Translations under genes and position numbers: made by a program
Notes under the pieces: model-generated
What the model was told of the DNA's origin: nothing
What the model saw: the letters and a program-made list of their open reading frames with translations, nothing else
Databases searched by the model: none
Assembly (NCBI GenBank): GCA_027596075.1
Contig: JADGJC010000378.1
Span: 1-33,750, forward strand
DNA: 33,750 bases
Direction: 5' to 3'
Source: Rhizophlyctis rosea
Lineage: Eukaryota > Chytridiomycota > Chytridiomycetes > Rhizophlyctidales > Rhizophlyctidaceae
In this document: in pieces, positions 18,940 through 29,082 of the stretch
How positions within the stretch are numbered: the stretch's first letter is position 1
How the letters are laid out: every line of letters starts with the position of its first letter

Positions 18940-20699
18940 CTATATTCCCAAACCTACATTATCGGCACACCTAAAAACCAGAAGTACTGTCTCCGCCGTG
19001 CATGAACGCTTACTGCATTTCTTCGACGCCTTCTTTGGAACCTTCTTATCCTTGCCCGCATCATGCTTACTGTCCTTCTTCTTTCCCTTCTTTTTGCTAG
19101 CGGATTTCCGTACCCTAGATCTCTTGTGCACCTCCACACTGGCACTAGTTCCCTCCTCTCCGGTTGCGGCCGCTATCGCATCTTCTGCAATCTCCATAAC
19201 CTCCTTCACCTCCGATTCCCCGACAGCCTCCACAAATTGTTCCACACCCGACACACCCTCCACCTCGGCGCTAACGTCGCGGTCGTCCTCGCCACCCTTG
19301 GCGAACACATCTGCAACCTTCTCAACAACTAGACCGTTACCTCCCTCGATAACACTTTCCACTACTTGCTCCACCCCACCCTTCTCCACCTGCCCAACAC
19401 TCTCCAACCCCTTCTTATACATCTCCCTCCTCCACGCAACATACTTCGCCAACTCCTTATCCGCAATCTCCGGCATCCCCTCCATCCACGCCGTATCCCC
19501 TACCCTACCACAAAACAGCCGCCAAGAATCCTCGCCGTATACACCGATACCGGGCAACTCGCGTGGAGTTGTGAAGTGCGGGTTGTCGATGAAGGCTTGG
19601 GAGAATTTGATGACGCGGGCGGAGCGTTGGTTTTGGAGGCCTAGGTCGGAGAAGATGGGGAGGATGTCGGCCTGGTTGGCTGGGGGTTTGTACATGTGAG
19701 TGGTGTAGGGAGATGGAATGAGTGAGCAAATCTATGTATGTTTGGTTGAGCGAATTCGAGTGGACGACCTACCAGCAGCACAAGCTTCTGGACTAGGCCA
19801 TTTCTGGAAAAACTCCCAAAGTTTTGGTTTAGCTTTGCGGCCAGTGGTTTTGTTTAGGAAGATGGTTGCTATTAGGAGAGCCCAAGGATTGGTGTAAAGG
19901 GATTCTTGGATGAGGTTTTCGGGTGATCGGGGTGGGATGTAACTGCAAGGTTGGCGCGTCGATAATGTAATAGTATTACATCGACTGCAAGAAACATCAC
20001 ATACCGTGGTTTATGAACGTCAAGATGCACTACACTTGTTGCCGGACTGCCCGCTGCAGCGGCTTCCCAATCAAACGTAATCTCCGGTACCGCAAAGTAC
20101 GGACTAGTAACGACTTTCTTCTTTCTACCTCGTTTTGCAACGGGTGTGGCAGGAACAGCGTCAGTGGCTATCACCTCCGTTGTGGATGTAATGGTCGTTG
20201 TTGCAGAGAATTTGGTTCTTCGTGACCTTCTTTTGGGAATAGCTACTTCGACGACAACGTCCGGAAGCGGGATCTGTGAGTCTGGTAAGGCGGTGTTTTC
20301 CGACAACAGCGCTCTGGATTTTCGCTTGCGCACCGGCTTTTCGACGACTGTTTCAGGCACTATATTAGAGGATGCGTCAACGGCTGAAGTTTCACTATGT
20401 GCCTTTCTCTTCCACTTCCGTGGTTTATCATCTTCCGCTATGACTGGCGTCTCAGTTGCTACGGCCGCGGCTGCCTTTAAGACCTTCCTTTTCTTCTTCG
20501 GTATGGTGCTTTCATCGCTAAGAACTGGTTGCAACTCCGTTGCAGCAAAACGCGGTGCTTCTGGAGCGGGTGTCTTCCGTTTCCGTGGTTTTACGGGCAG
20601 AGGGGTTGTGGGCGGAGAAGGGAGATAAGTGGAAGTCGGCTTTGTGTTAATACTTGCTGCGGAACTCTCGGAAGACGGCAAAGACTTCCTTTTGGCCAT
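18940..20699 (-). CDS. MBD4-like DNA glycosylase (HhH-GPD family)
   Basis: Exons 20699-20005, 19942-19773 and 19679-18940 (534 aa), with introns of 62 and 93 nt. Residues 1-225 are basic and low-complexity ([22 protein letters not shown]), with an AT-hook-like VAKRGRKKK just before the catalytic part. Residues about 212-350 match the MBD4 glycosylase domain: [12 protein letters not shown], then [61 protein letters not shown], and the helix-hairpin-helix [12 protein letters not shown]. The Asp of GEDSW (about 339) matches the catalytic Asp of MBD4. Such enzymes remove T or U from T:G and U:G mismatches, the product of cytosine or 5-methylcytosine deamination. No methyl-CpG-binding domain is visible. 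A 190-residue tail (acidic/Val-rich, then [10 protein letters not shown]) follows the catalytic part, which is longer than in animal MBD4. Nuclear location is inferred. Confidence 0.92.
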
Positions 20700-21303
20700 G
20701 GCTTCGCAAGCTGCAAATAGGTTCCTAACCGATCGAAGCTATAATACAGAATAACTGATAGGACTGGCAGCGCTTATTATACTAAAAGCGATACCGAACA
20801 GCAAGAGTGCATTTCAAACTGGCAAAAATAGGGTATTCTGATGGAGTTGCAACTTGCGACCCGTCAAGAATCGATCTCGTTCCGAGTCCTGAGGTTCCCG
20901 TTCCATCGAGTCTGTGTGGCACAGCATCGAGGGGTGGCTGACTTCGGTGGCACTCTTCATGTCATTTTGGCAGGCCCAGTCACGGAATATTTGGCATTGC
21001 ATTCCAGCCATACTCAGCCCGCGTCTGGTGTCACTATCTTCTGCGTGTAATTTTGTGTGTGTTGAGTGACGCAGAGGAAGAGGAGAGGGCACTTGCTACT
21101 CACGTTTTTGACATTTTGTGGTCTACCCATTTCTCATATATTCACTGGTGAAACTACGTGTTTCGACACGAATATCAAACACCCACCCAGTTCTAACCAG
21201 AATAGGTCAGTGAGTTATACATAAGAACAGGATCTTCCACCGACGAGATCTCACCGAACCTGACCTATCTTTATCCCTGACTGAGTGTAGTCCAGTGATC
21301 ACA
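20700..21303. promoter_or_regulatory. Divergent promoter region, glycosylase and eRF3
   Basis: About 600 nt between the start codons of the divergent glycosylase and eRF3 genes; it must hold both promoters. A short minus-strand open frame (20814-21092) and a plus-strand one (20841-21050) show no domain. No motif could be assigned. Confidence 0.4.
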
Positions 21304-24170
21304 ATGTCGCAACCTCCTGAGTCGTGGGAAGATCAGCAGGAGCTTCCCCAACAATTCCAACGTATGAATGTGAACCAACAACAGTCGACAGGAGGAGGTG
21401 GAGGTCCCGCAATGCAATTCAACAACAACTACAACCTTGGTGCTGCGGAGTTTGTTCCGTCGTGGGAAACCCCTGCCCAACCTGCCTACCAACCTTACGG
21501 CCAACAACAAGGGTATTACGCCCAACCTCAATATCAGGCTTATCAGGCTCCGCAGTATAAGGCATACCAGGCTCCTCAGCAGGGTTATCAGCAGCAGGGA
21601 TATCAGGCGTATCAAGCTCCCCAGCAGCAGGCTTACCGAGCTCCTCAACAACAAAAGGGACGCCAGCAGCAGTACCAGGCTTACCAAGCGCCCCAACAAC
21701 GACAACAGCAAGCATACCAAGCGCCACAACAACGACAACAGCAGGCTTACGTCGCGCCTAAGGAGAAGACCCAACAAGCCTATGTTGCACCAAAGGACTC
21801 GGCGCCCAAATCTATCAGCATTGGAAACGCCAATGGTTAGTTGCATCGCACCATGGGCTACTTACAGTGACAATGCTTATATACACACCGAAGACTGACG
21901 CGCACCATTGTTATAGCAGAGAAGACTCAGCCCAAGCCCACTGCCGCTCCTGCGTCTAAAGAAGAACCTGCAAAGGCACCCGCGCCGAAGGAGGAACCTG
22001 CGGCCAAGAAGGCGCCTGTGAACGAGGAGGTGAAGGAGGAGGCANNNNNNNNNNAGAGTCGGCCGCGAAGGAAGTTGCTACGGAACCCGCAAAGGAGGTC
22101 GTGAAGGAGGCTGCGAAGGAGGGTGCTAAAGAACCCGCCAAAGAGGCCGCCGCTCCAGCTCCTATCGCCGCCGCCATCGCCGATGAAGAGTACAACGAGG
22201 AAGATTTCCCAGACGATGGAAAGGAGTCTCTGAACATCGTTTTCATTGGCCACGTCGATGCTGGAAAGTCCACCATGGGAGGTCACCTCTTGTAAGTTCC
22301 GACTGTTGACGTGGAGCGTCCGGGCCTCAAACTGACTGCTGCGCTAGGTTCCTGACGGGCATGGTTGACAAGCGTACTATGGAGAAATACGAGAAGGAGG
22401 CTAAGGAGCTTGGTCGTGAGTCTTGGTACTTGTCTTGGGCGTTGGATTTGAACCAAGAGGAGAGAAACAAGGTAATATTGCGCTATGTTTTTTGTTGTCT
22501 GATAAAGCTGGTTGTAACACCATCGAAGGGTAAAACTACCGAATATGGTCGCGGTTACTTCGAAACCGAGAAGCGCCGATTCACCATTTTGGACGCCCCC
22601 GGCCACAAAAACTTCGTCCCGTCCATGTTGAGCGGTGCATCTCAAGCCGATGTCGGTGTGTTGGTGCTCTCTGCTCGTAAGGGTGAATTCGAAACTGGTT
22701 TCGAAAAGGGTGGACAAACTCGGGAGCACGCCATGTTGGCCAAAACCGCTGGTGTGAGGAGGTTGATCGTTGTCGTCAACAAAATGGACGACCCCACGGT
22801 GCAGTGGTCTAAAGAGAGGTATTGTATCTCTCGTGTGGTATTTGCATAATGACTTTGGTTGTATGCTGACGCTCTTGGTTGCATCTAGATACGATGAGAT
22901 CATTGGCAAGATCGTGCCGTTCCTGAAACAGGTTGGATACAACCCCAAGACAGGTATTATTTTGGCACTGTCATCGGAACATCAACTGTACAAATTATTA
23001 AGAGAGTCATAGATGTCGACTGCATGCCCGTTTCCGGTTTCACGGGTGCAAACTTGAAGGACAGACTGGACCCCAAAGTTTGCTCTTACTACAGGTGAGA
23101 GATTGAGTGTCTACATCATCTTTGCGATTTTCTAACATCAGAACAGTGGCCCGTCATTGATCGAGTTGTTGGACACCATGGAATTGTCGGACCGCGGCTT
23201 CAACAAGCCTTTCATGATGCCCATCTCGGATAAGTTCAAGGTGAGTTTACTCACATTGGACTACAGTAATTACACACATCGCTAATTGATTCGGGCTCCA
23301 GGATATGGGAACTCTGGTGATGGGCAAGATTGAGTCCGGCAGGATCAAGAAGGGACAATCAGTCATCATCATGCCAAACAACGTGCGTATAGCTTTCCTT
23401 GGAGCATGACGATGTCAATCGACACTAAAACAACACCCTCAGACCCGGACGGAAGTCAGCGCGATCTATTCTGCTGAAGATGCAGAAGTCAGTTTCGCAA
23501 AGAGTGGAGACAACGTGCGCATTCGGTTGAAGGGTGTTGAGGAAGACGTATGTAATTTGCGCATTCTCATTTGTTTGACGAAGGAAGGAAATTGATGGGA
23601 TGACCTGGCTTGTTATAGGACGTCATGTCGGGCTTCGTCTTGACGGGAACCAAGCACCCCGTGCATGCTGTCACCAAGTTCGACGCGCAGCTTGCCATCG
23701 TTGAATACAAGAGCATCATGTGCGCCGGTTACACTGCTGTCATGCACGCACATGCCCTTTCGGAGGAAGTTACTCTCACTGTAAGTGCGACGCCTCTATA
23801 TTCCCTCCGGCTTTTCCATTCTACCTCCTGTCGCCTCCCAAATGTCTGAAACTTATTTTTTGATTCCTTAGGCACTGCTCCACAATGTTGACAAAAAGAC
23901 CGGCAAGAAGAGCAAGACCCCGCCTATGTTCGTCAAACAAGGTGGTGTCATTATTGCCCGCATCGAGACCACGCAGCCCGTATGTTTGGAGACGTACACC
24001 GACTACCCACAGCTGGGACGATTCACTTTGAGAGATGAAGGTATGAATGATAGGGACAAGACGTACTCCTTCCGCTTTTGGAGAATTGCTGTACTGACAA
24101 AGATGTGCGGTTTCCCACAGGCAAAACCGTCGCCATCGGCAAAGTCACCAAGCTGATCTTCGACGAATAA
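21304..24170 (+). CDS. SUP35: Eukaryotic translation release factor 3 (eRF3/Sup35)
   Basis: Twelve exons: 21304-21835, 21917-22291, 22348-22471, 22529-22818, 22889-22953, 23013-23094, 23147-23240, 23302-23382, 23443-23547, 23619-23780, 23872-24040 and 24121-24170; introns 52-91 nt. The translational GTPase acts with eRF1 to end translation at stop codons. N-terminal region (1-178): a PAM2-like PABP-binding motif (NYNLGAAEFVP, 42-52), then Tyr/Gln repeats (YQAYQAPQQ) like a yeast prion domain. Next a Lys/Glu/Ala-rich middle region, interrupted by a 10-N gap, then the GTPase: GHVDAGKST (G1), DAPGHKNFVPSM (G3), NKMDDPTVQWSKERY (G4). Beta-barrel domains follow, ending RFTLRDEGKTVAIGKVTKLI. LDAPGHKNF, ETGFEKGGQTREHAMLAKT and GVIIARIETTQPVCLE separate it from EF1A. 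The start is ATG 21304. The intron joining ERNK to GKTTEYGRGYF lies in switch I. Confidence 0.97.
21526..21792 (+). repeat. YQAYQAPQQ-type coding repeats in eRF3
   Basis: Residues about 75-163 of eRF3 consist of degenerate repeats built on (A/Q)YQAPQ: AYQAPQYK, AYQAPQQG, AYQAPQQQ, AYRAPQQQ, AYQAPQQR, AYQAPQQR, AYVAPKEK and AYVAPKDS. At DNA level the units are CAGGCTTATCAGGCTCC-like and partly tandem. The Gln/Tyr composition is that of prion-like domains. Confidence 0.9.
22045..22054. other. Assembly gap (10 N) in eRF3 exon 2
   Basis: Ten Ns in the Lys/Glu/Ala-rich region. The frame before ends cleanly at 22044 and the frame after resumes at 22056 (GAG TCG GCC). The true missing length plus one base must therefore be a multiple of three; 10 does not fit, so the N count is a placeholder. 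Confidence 0.95.
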
Positions 24171-25871
24171 ATAAACCACATCCACACCTCATCGTAGGGC
24201 GTTCCGATCATTGGCATCGAAATCAGAACCGCCATCGTCTGAGGTGCCGTTGGACCCTCCCAGCCCCTTTGCATCAAAATTACCATCATATTTCAATTTG
24301 AGACGCAGTTATTTAGAAGCCGATTAGCATGTCGGTTATGGGTAGTAGCGAAATCTAGCGTTAGGGACGAAACTTATACGGTGTATATATGCGTGTAGGT
24401 TTTTTTTGCTTGTGTTTGGGTTTATTTGCTTTGTTTTCCGTAATTTACGGGTGTGTTTCTATTATCAAGGGTAACTCTTGTTTGTGGTTGTTATGGCGGT
24501 GATTTTGGTTTGTGGAATGCTCCTTGTGGGATGCATGGCCTCAATACGAACACTTACATTCATTGTTTTCATCAGAAAGAATTCGTGCGTTCAAACTTTT
24601 GGCACGTCATAAAACAGATGTTCCTTCCCAAAATCAGTCTTGCTTAGTGGCAATAAACTCATGCAAGAAGTCTCCCCTCATGTTTCATTACTATCAGGCT
24701 TTCTGATGATGTTGATTTGTTACAATAGACAGCCATTTGGAATATATTGAAAATATATTACTTATATCTATGACATCTTACTCCCGACCATGTCCGTCGT
24801 CAATCCAAAACCAATACAAGATACTCAAAGCCCCAGAAATCCGAACTAGCCCATCACATACTCGTCGCCGTTCCCTCGATCAGTCCAGAAATCATCAGCA
24901 TGGAGACTAAGCTATACAGGAGCCAACCCAACATCTAACCACAAGTTCTAATACGGGGTCCGGAGGCTTTAGGTATCAAAAAGTACCGTCGAGCGAGCCG
25001 GACATAGGTGGCATAACAGTGGCCTAACTGTATACGCCTAGTAGACCGGGGTTACCGGTCAGGTTCCTCGTAGAACCGACCCATAGGGGCCTCGCAAAGT
25101 GGAGGATGACCGGAGGTCAGTCACACTGTATGCTGTTGATGCAGATGAGCGCGTGCTCAACGGGTTACAGGGCAAAAAGCCTGCTCACAAAACGGGCAGA
25201 AAGTAAGGTTAGACGGATGTTAGTGGTAGTGAAGACTTGGCGAAGTGGACTACCGATCCCCTTGGTCGGGATGGAGGTGGTAGTTGGGACTTTGCGAAGT
25301 GGACTACCAATCCTTGGAGAACCGATCCCTTGCGGATGGGTTGAAAAATGGAAGGATGATAGAGGTAGTGAGGACTTTGGCGAGATGAACTACCCTGAAT
25401 GATGACGGTAGTCTGATTTCGCCAAGTGGACTACCAATCCTTCGAGGATGGTGAGGGTAGCAGGGGACACTCGATATCGACGGAAACGAGGCCGACTACC
25501 CAATCCTCTCATGCTTGCGCTAGCGGTTGACGTAGATTGACGGACGTCCTTGACTTGAGAGGCTAGCTGCAAGGTCTTGACTTGAAGTGGTGGATCTAGA
25601 GAATGAGAATTTGGAAGTGAGGCGGATCGCTTTGTGTGCGAGGCAGGCAGAAGGGCGGAGGCACGCATGGTACAGATCAGGATTCGGATCGAAGCCATGT
25701 GACCAGCCACACGCCACACGCCGCATGTTATGATTGCAGCACTGATCGCTGGCAGGTTTGGGGAGGGACGATGGCATTGACAAAACACATCCATCCGCAA
25801 ATCTCATTTGGTCCTCCCTTTCAGAGCCTTCTACATCCCATCTCCCTAATCGAGAGTGGGCAGAAGCAAAC
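24171..25871. other. 1.7-kb intergenic region, eRF3 to RPS8
   Basis: No supported protein gene. The first 600 nt is the AT-rich 3' flank of eRF3. The stretch 24950-25080 contains several short perfect inverted repeats. 25225-25435 carries a cluster of four hairpin repeats. The last 120 nt before ATG 25872 is pyrimidine-rich and is the likely RPS8 promoter and leader. Open frames here (25106-25402, 25520-25888) overlap the repeats and show no domain. Confidence 0.4.
25225..25435. repeat. Cluster of four hairpin repeats, GGTAGT..ACTACC
   Basis: Four units of 29-31 nt, each starting GGTAGT and ending ACTACC (perfect 6-bp inverted ends), at 25225-25254, 25279-25308, 25364-25394 and 25407-25435. 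The interior resembles GAGGACTTTGGCGAAGTGG, and CAATCC follows two of them. Spacing is irregular (12-55 nt). A looser fifth unit (GGGTAGC..ACTACCC) may lie at 25455-25502. The pattern suggests a small inverted-repeat element amplified locally, or a structured transcript. Confidence 0.7.
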
Positions 25872-27190
25872 ATGGGTACGTTCATCAACCCATGTCGTCG
25901 TTAACGCCGTTGATCGCCCGCCGTTTTGTCTCTTTGCAGATGTTTCCTCGTTCGTCAGGCTGGATGGATGGATGGATGGAGGTCGATGGATGGGTCGGAA
26001 GGAGGGAACGGAAATTTGGAGTGGACATGTGGACAAATGGTGGCACGGGAGGAAATGAGAAGGTGGAATGTTCATACTAGTGGAGAGCGCTACGGAAGAG
26101 GATCAGAATACTCACGTCCTCGCATTCACCATCGGGAGAGACAACATAAACGAGTGGGAGACCAGTTTTGGCGGAGAGGGGACATTTAGGACGGGAAACA
26201 CTTGTTAGCGGGGCAAGGATGGTGGCAGCTCTTGGGACGAACGGCCTGACAACGAGGAGACGAGCAGGGATATTTGCGGCTGGCGGTCAACGGCTTTCAT
26301 GCACCTTCAAAATCATAAATTGACCCCTTGCCCTTTTTCCATTCAAAAGGTATCAGCCGTGACAGCCGCCACAAGCGGTCCGCTACCGGTGCCAAGCGCG
26401 CCCAGATCCGCAAGAAGAGGAAGTTCGAGCTCGGTCGCCAGGCCGCCAACACCCGTATTGGCACCAAGCGCGTTCACGTTGTCCGTGTCCGTGGTGGCAA
26501 CTTGAAGTTCCGTGCTCTTCGTTTGGAGTCTGGTGGGTATCATTTGCAACTCGTTGCGGGCGTTGGGGGCGGTCGAAGGGCACTAGGGCAAAGAGCAAAG
26601 GCGAAGGAGTCGATTTTGCAACGACATATGCTGATCCATGTGCGACTAATCAGGTAACTTCGCCTGGTCCTCCGAGTCCACTACCCGCAAGGCCCGTATC
26701 GTCCGTGTCGTCTACAACGCCTCCAACAACGAGTTGGTCCGTACCAACACCCTCGTCAAGGGCGCCATCATTGAAGTCGATGCCGCTCCCTTCCGGCAAT
26801 GGTACGAGTCCCACTACGCTCTCCCCATCGGCCGCAGGAAGCAAAAGGGTGCCGAGAACAAGGAGGTTGAGGGTGAGGACGCTCTCAACAAGAAGCGCTC
26901 CAACCACGTTTTGCGCAAGGTTGAGGGCCGCAAGGGTGAGGCCAAGGTCGACCCCGCTCTTGCTGAGCAATTCGCTGCCGGTCGTTTGTACGGTTAGTAT
27001 TATCATGGCCTTTATGTGTTGTGCTTTGACTTCTGATTATGAGTGTTGAATATGCAAATTGACTCATGTTTCCCCGTCAACAGCTAAGATCTCCTCCCGC
27101 CCTGGTCAATCCGGTCGGTCGGACGGTTACATCTTGGAAGGGAAGGAGCTGGAGTTCTACTCTCGTAGGATTAGGGCGAAGAAGGCCTAA
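25872..27190 (+). CDS. RPS8: 40S ribosomal protein S8
   Basis: Exons 25872-25875, 26350-26532, 26654-26992 and 27084-27190 (210 aa, frame closed). It is a small-subunit ribosomal protein of the eS8 family. Conserved blocks are visible: [17 protein letters not shown], then [54 protein letters not shown], and [19 protein letters not shown]. They run the whole length of the family (usual length about 200-208). The first coding exon is only ATGG, followed by a 474-nt intron (GTACGT..CAAAAG) and GT ATC AGC, giving Met-Gly-Ile-Ser. The leader upstream of ATG is pyrimidine-rich, typical of highly expressed ribosomal protein genes. Other introns are 121 and 91 nt. Intron 1 contains five perfect TGGA units at 25961-25980. 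Confidence 0.97.
25961..25980. repeat. TGGA tetranucleotide repeat in RPS8 intron 1
   Basis: Five perfect TGGA units, followed by degenerate GATGGATGGG copies to about 25995. Simple sequence within the first intron. Confidence 0.85.
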
Positions 27191-29082
27191 GCTCGTGTTG
27201 GATGTTAGGTTGTTACATAAAAAGATTTGCTTGGGAATGTATATTGAAAACTACTTTTCACTTGAGGGATGTTGATGAGTTGGTGGAGGTTGATGAAAGT
27301 GTGGTGATGTTGGTTGGGCTGGGAAACAGTATTGGGCACAGATGGGGTTGGGGATATGACACAAGCTCGATGGGGAAAGACGTTTCCGGAAAGCTTCACA
27401 TCGCGATAATTTTTCCCTGCGGTACCAAGTTTTTCCAACATACTCTGTCTGTGAATCCACACGTCTATGGGCAGCGCACGCATTCGACATGTAGTGTCCG
27501 AAAATTGCAATATCGGCAGTAGCGGCCCCTTTATTGAGCCCAGACCAAAGTTCTATCTATTTGAATTTGAATTATGCTATTCATGAGTCGGACACCCCTT
27601 ACCCATTGACGCAAATCCCCCTTTGTTCAGCATGGTTCCCGTTACTTCAATGTTATTTTGTATATCCGCTTCAGCTGCTCAGCGAACAATGAGAATGAAG
27701 TCTTGTCATTTGGAAGTGCAACGAATGGAATAAGACCCTGGAGCCCTGACCCAAAGTGAGTGTGGCTCATCGATAAAGCCGAGGCTTTGGCTGCGCAGCC
27801 CCGCTCTTGTGAACCGGGGTGGGTCACCGTGTCACGTGTGTGTGGGGGGGCCACGATCCAAAAGTGACTGGGTCCCGCCCCGTTCCTGACCGCAAGTGGA
27901 TCAAGATCGCAGCTCGTCTCTCACCCACAACAATGGGGGTTTTGTTCCATTGGGGATCATAGGATCATCAAGAGTGTGCATTCAGAGAGCCGGTTTGCAT
28001 CTGGTAAGATTGGCCCCAATCCCCGGTGATTGGATTGAGAGTCTGAGAGTCTGCGAGAGTGAGTGGGTGGGTCACGCACAGTTGCATAGTCATGGTCGGG
28101 CGCCACTGGGGGCGTCCTAAAATGCTTGTTATGCTTCTTCCCATGCAGGATTCGGGAAAGGACATATTTGCACTAAACTCGCTCGCGTGTCACCCCTTCC
28201 GGTTCCTCGCTCCACTTTCGCCCATAACTCACTCCCAACTTTTTCCCACGCTCTCTCCCTATTAAAAAGGGTCACTGGATTCATAGGTGCGTAAGATACA
28301 CAAACGTTCCCACCCACCATAACTTCTGACGCAACCATCCTCCCGCGAATTGTATCCCTTTTCTCACGCTCATCCATACTAATCTTCGGTACCTCCCCAC
28401 TCATCGCCGCACAATCGTGGTCAACTTGTTCCTCCGTACAGACAATTCATACATAATCCACAACGCGTTGCACCGACACTCTAATCGACACTGTAGAGGT
28501 ACATCGACGATATGCTTTTTTTGGAGTTTGCAGGGCGACTAGTTTGTCCCACAGGGTTGAATGTGGTCTGAATCTGACGCGTTCGCTTTTTCAGAACGTG
28601 TACGATTTCCAACTCTTTGCTCATCACCTGCTCCATCTGAGCGTATCGACCACTCCTGTCTGCTACACTCTTGGATTGACTGTCGGAACATTGAGCGTAG
28701 ACGTTTTTCGGGGGCGGTAAAAGGCCGCGATTAATTTTATTATCTCATCGAATCGAGGTAGGTAGGACAGCCCTGAAAAGGAATGTAAGGAGGTGGGGAA
28801 CTTAGGCAGTAGGCATCGTGAGGGAAAGAATGAGGAGCAGGGGGTCTCACCAGGCCTGATCGTGAAAGTGGGGTTTATTGATCCTGGATGAGGCAGAATT
28901 TGTTCCAAATTCTCATAACGGATATCAGCACGGATAACTAAATGCCATGCCCGCAGTGATTGGGGAGAATCATGAAGAGGATTCATGCTTTCCGCGGACT
29001 TTGATTGACCCAAATTTGTTATGTTGCAAAACCAGCAGAATCGGCCTTGCCAGCATACACATCTACACATCCAAAACTCACA
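27191..29082. other. 1.9-kb intergenic region, RPS8 to PKA-R
   Basis: Contains the RPS8 3' flank and the promoter of the PKA regulatory gene. One small minus-strand frame (28129-28404) is coding-like and listed separately. The 207-residue minus-strand open frame at 28663-29286 overlaps PKA-R exon 1 in antisense and is not called. No repeat, tRNA or mobile element was recognised. Confidence 0.4.
28129..28404 (-). CDS. Possible small hypothetical protein, 91 aa
   Basis: An uninterrupted frame from ATG 28404 encodes a small, balanced, mostly helical-looking protein: MSGEVPKISMDEREKRDTIR at the start and ERAWEKVGSELWAKVERGTG in the second half. Its composition resembles real protein more than the shadow frames around it. 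No family is recognised. A GTTTGTG..AATAG stretch inside could act as a 47-nt intron but would change the frame, so the unspliced reading is preferred. It sits alone between RPS8 and PKA-R. It may be spurious. Confidence 0.3.
   Translation of the reverse strand: MSGEVPKISMDEREKRDTIRGRMVASEVMVGGNVCVSYAPMNPVTLFNRERAWEKVGSELWAKVERGTGRGDTRASLVQICPFPNPAWEEA

Noticed and set aside
18998..19699. 233-residue plus-strand open frame, Ser/Thr/Pro-rich
   Set aside because: Mirror of the glycosylase last exon; its bias results from Glu/Val/Lys codons on the opposite strand.
21271..21846. 191-residue Leu-rich minus-strand open frame that looks like a membrane protein
   Set aside because: Antisense of the eRF3 Gln/Ala/Tyr repeats; CAG codons read backwards give Leu.
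25225..25435. Possible CRISPR array
   Set aside because: Units are irregularly spaced, degenerate and in a eukaryotic genome; no cas-like gene is present.
26650..27006. 118-residue minus-strand open frame
   Set aside because: Antisense to RPS8 exon 3.
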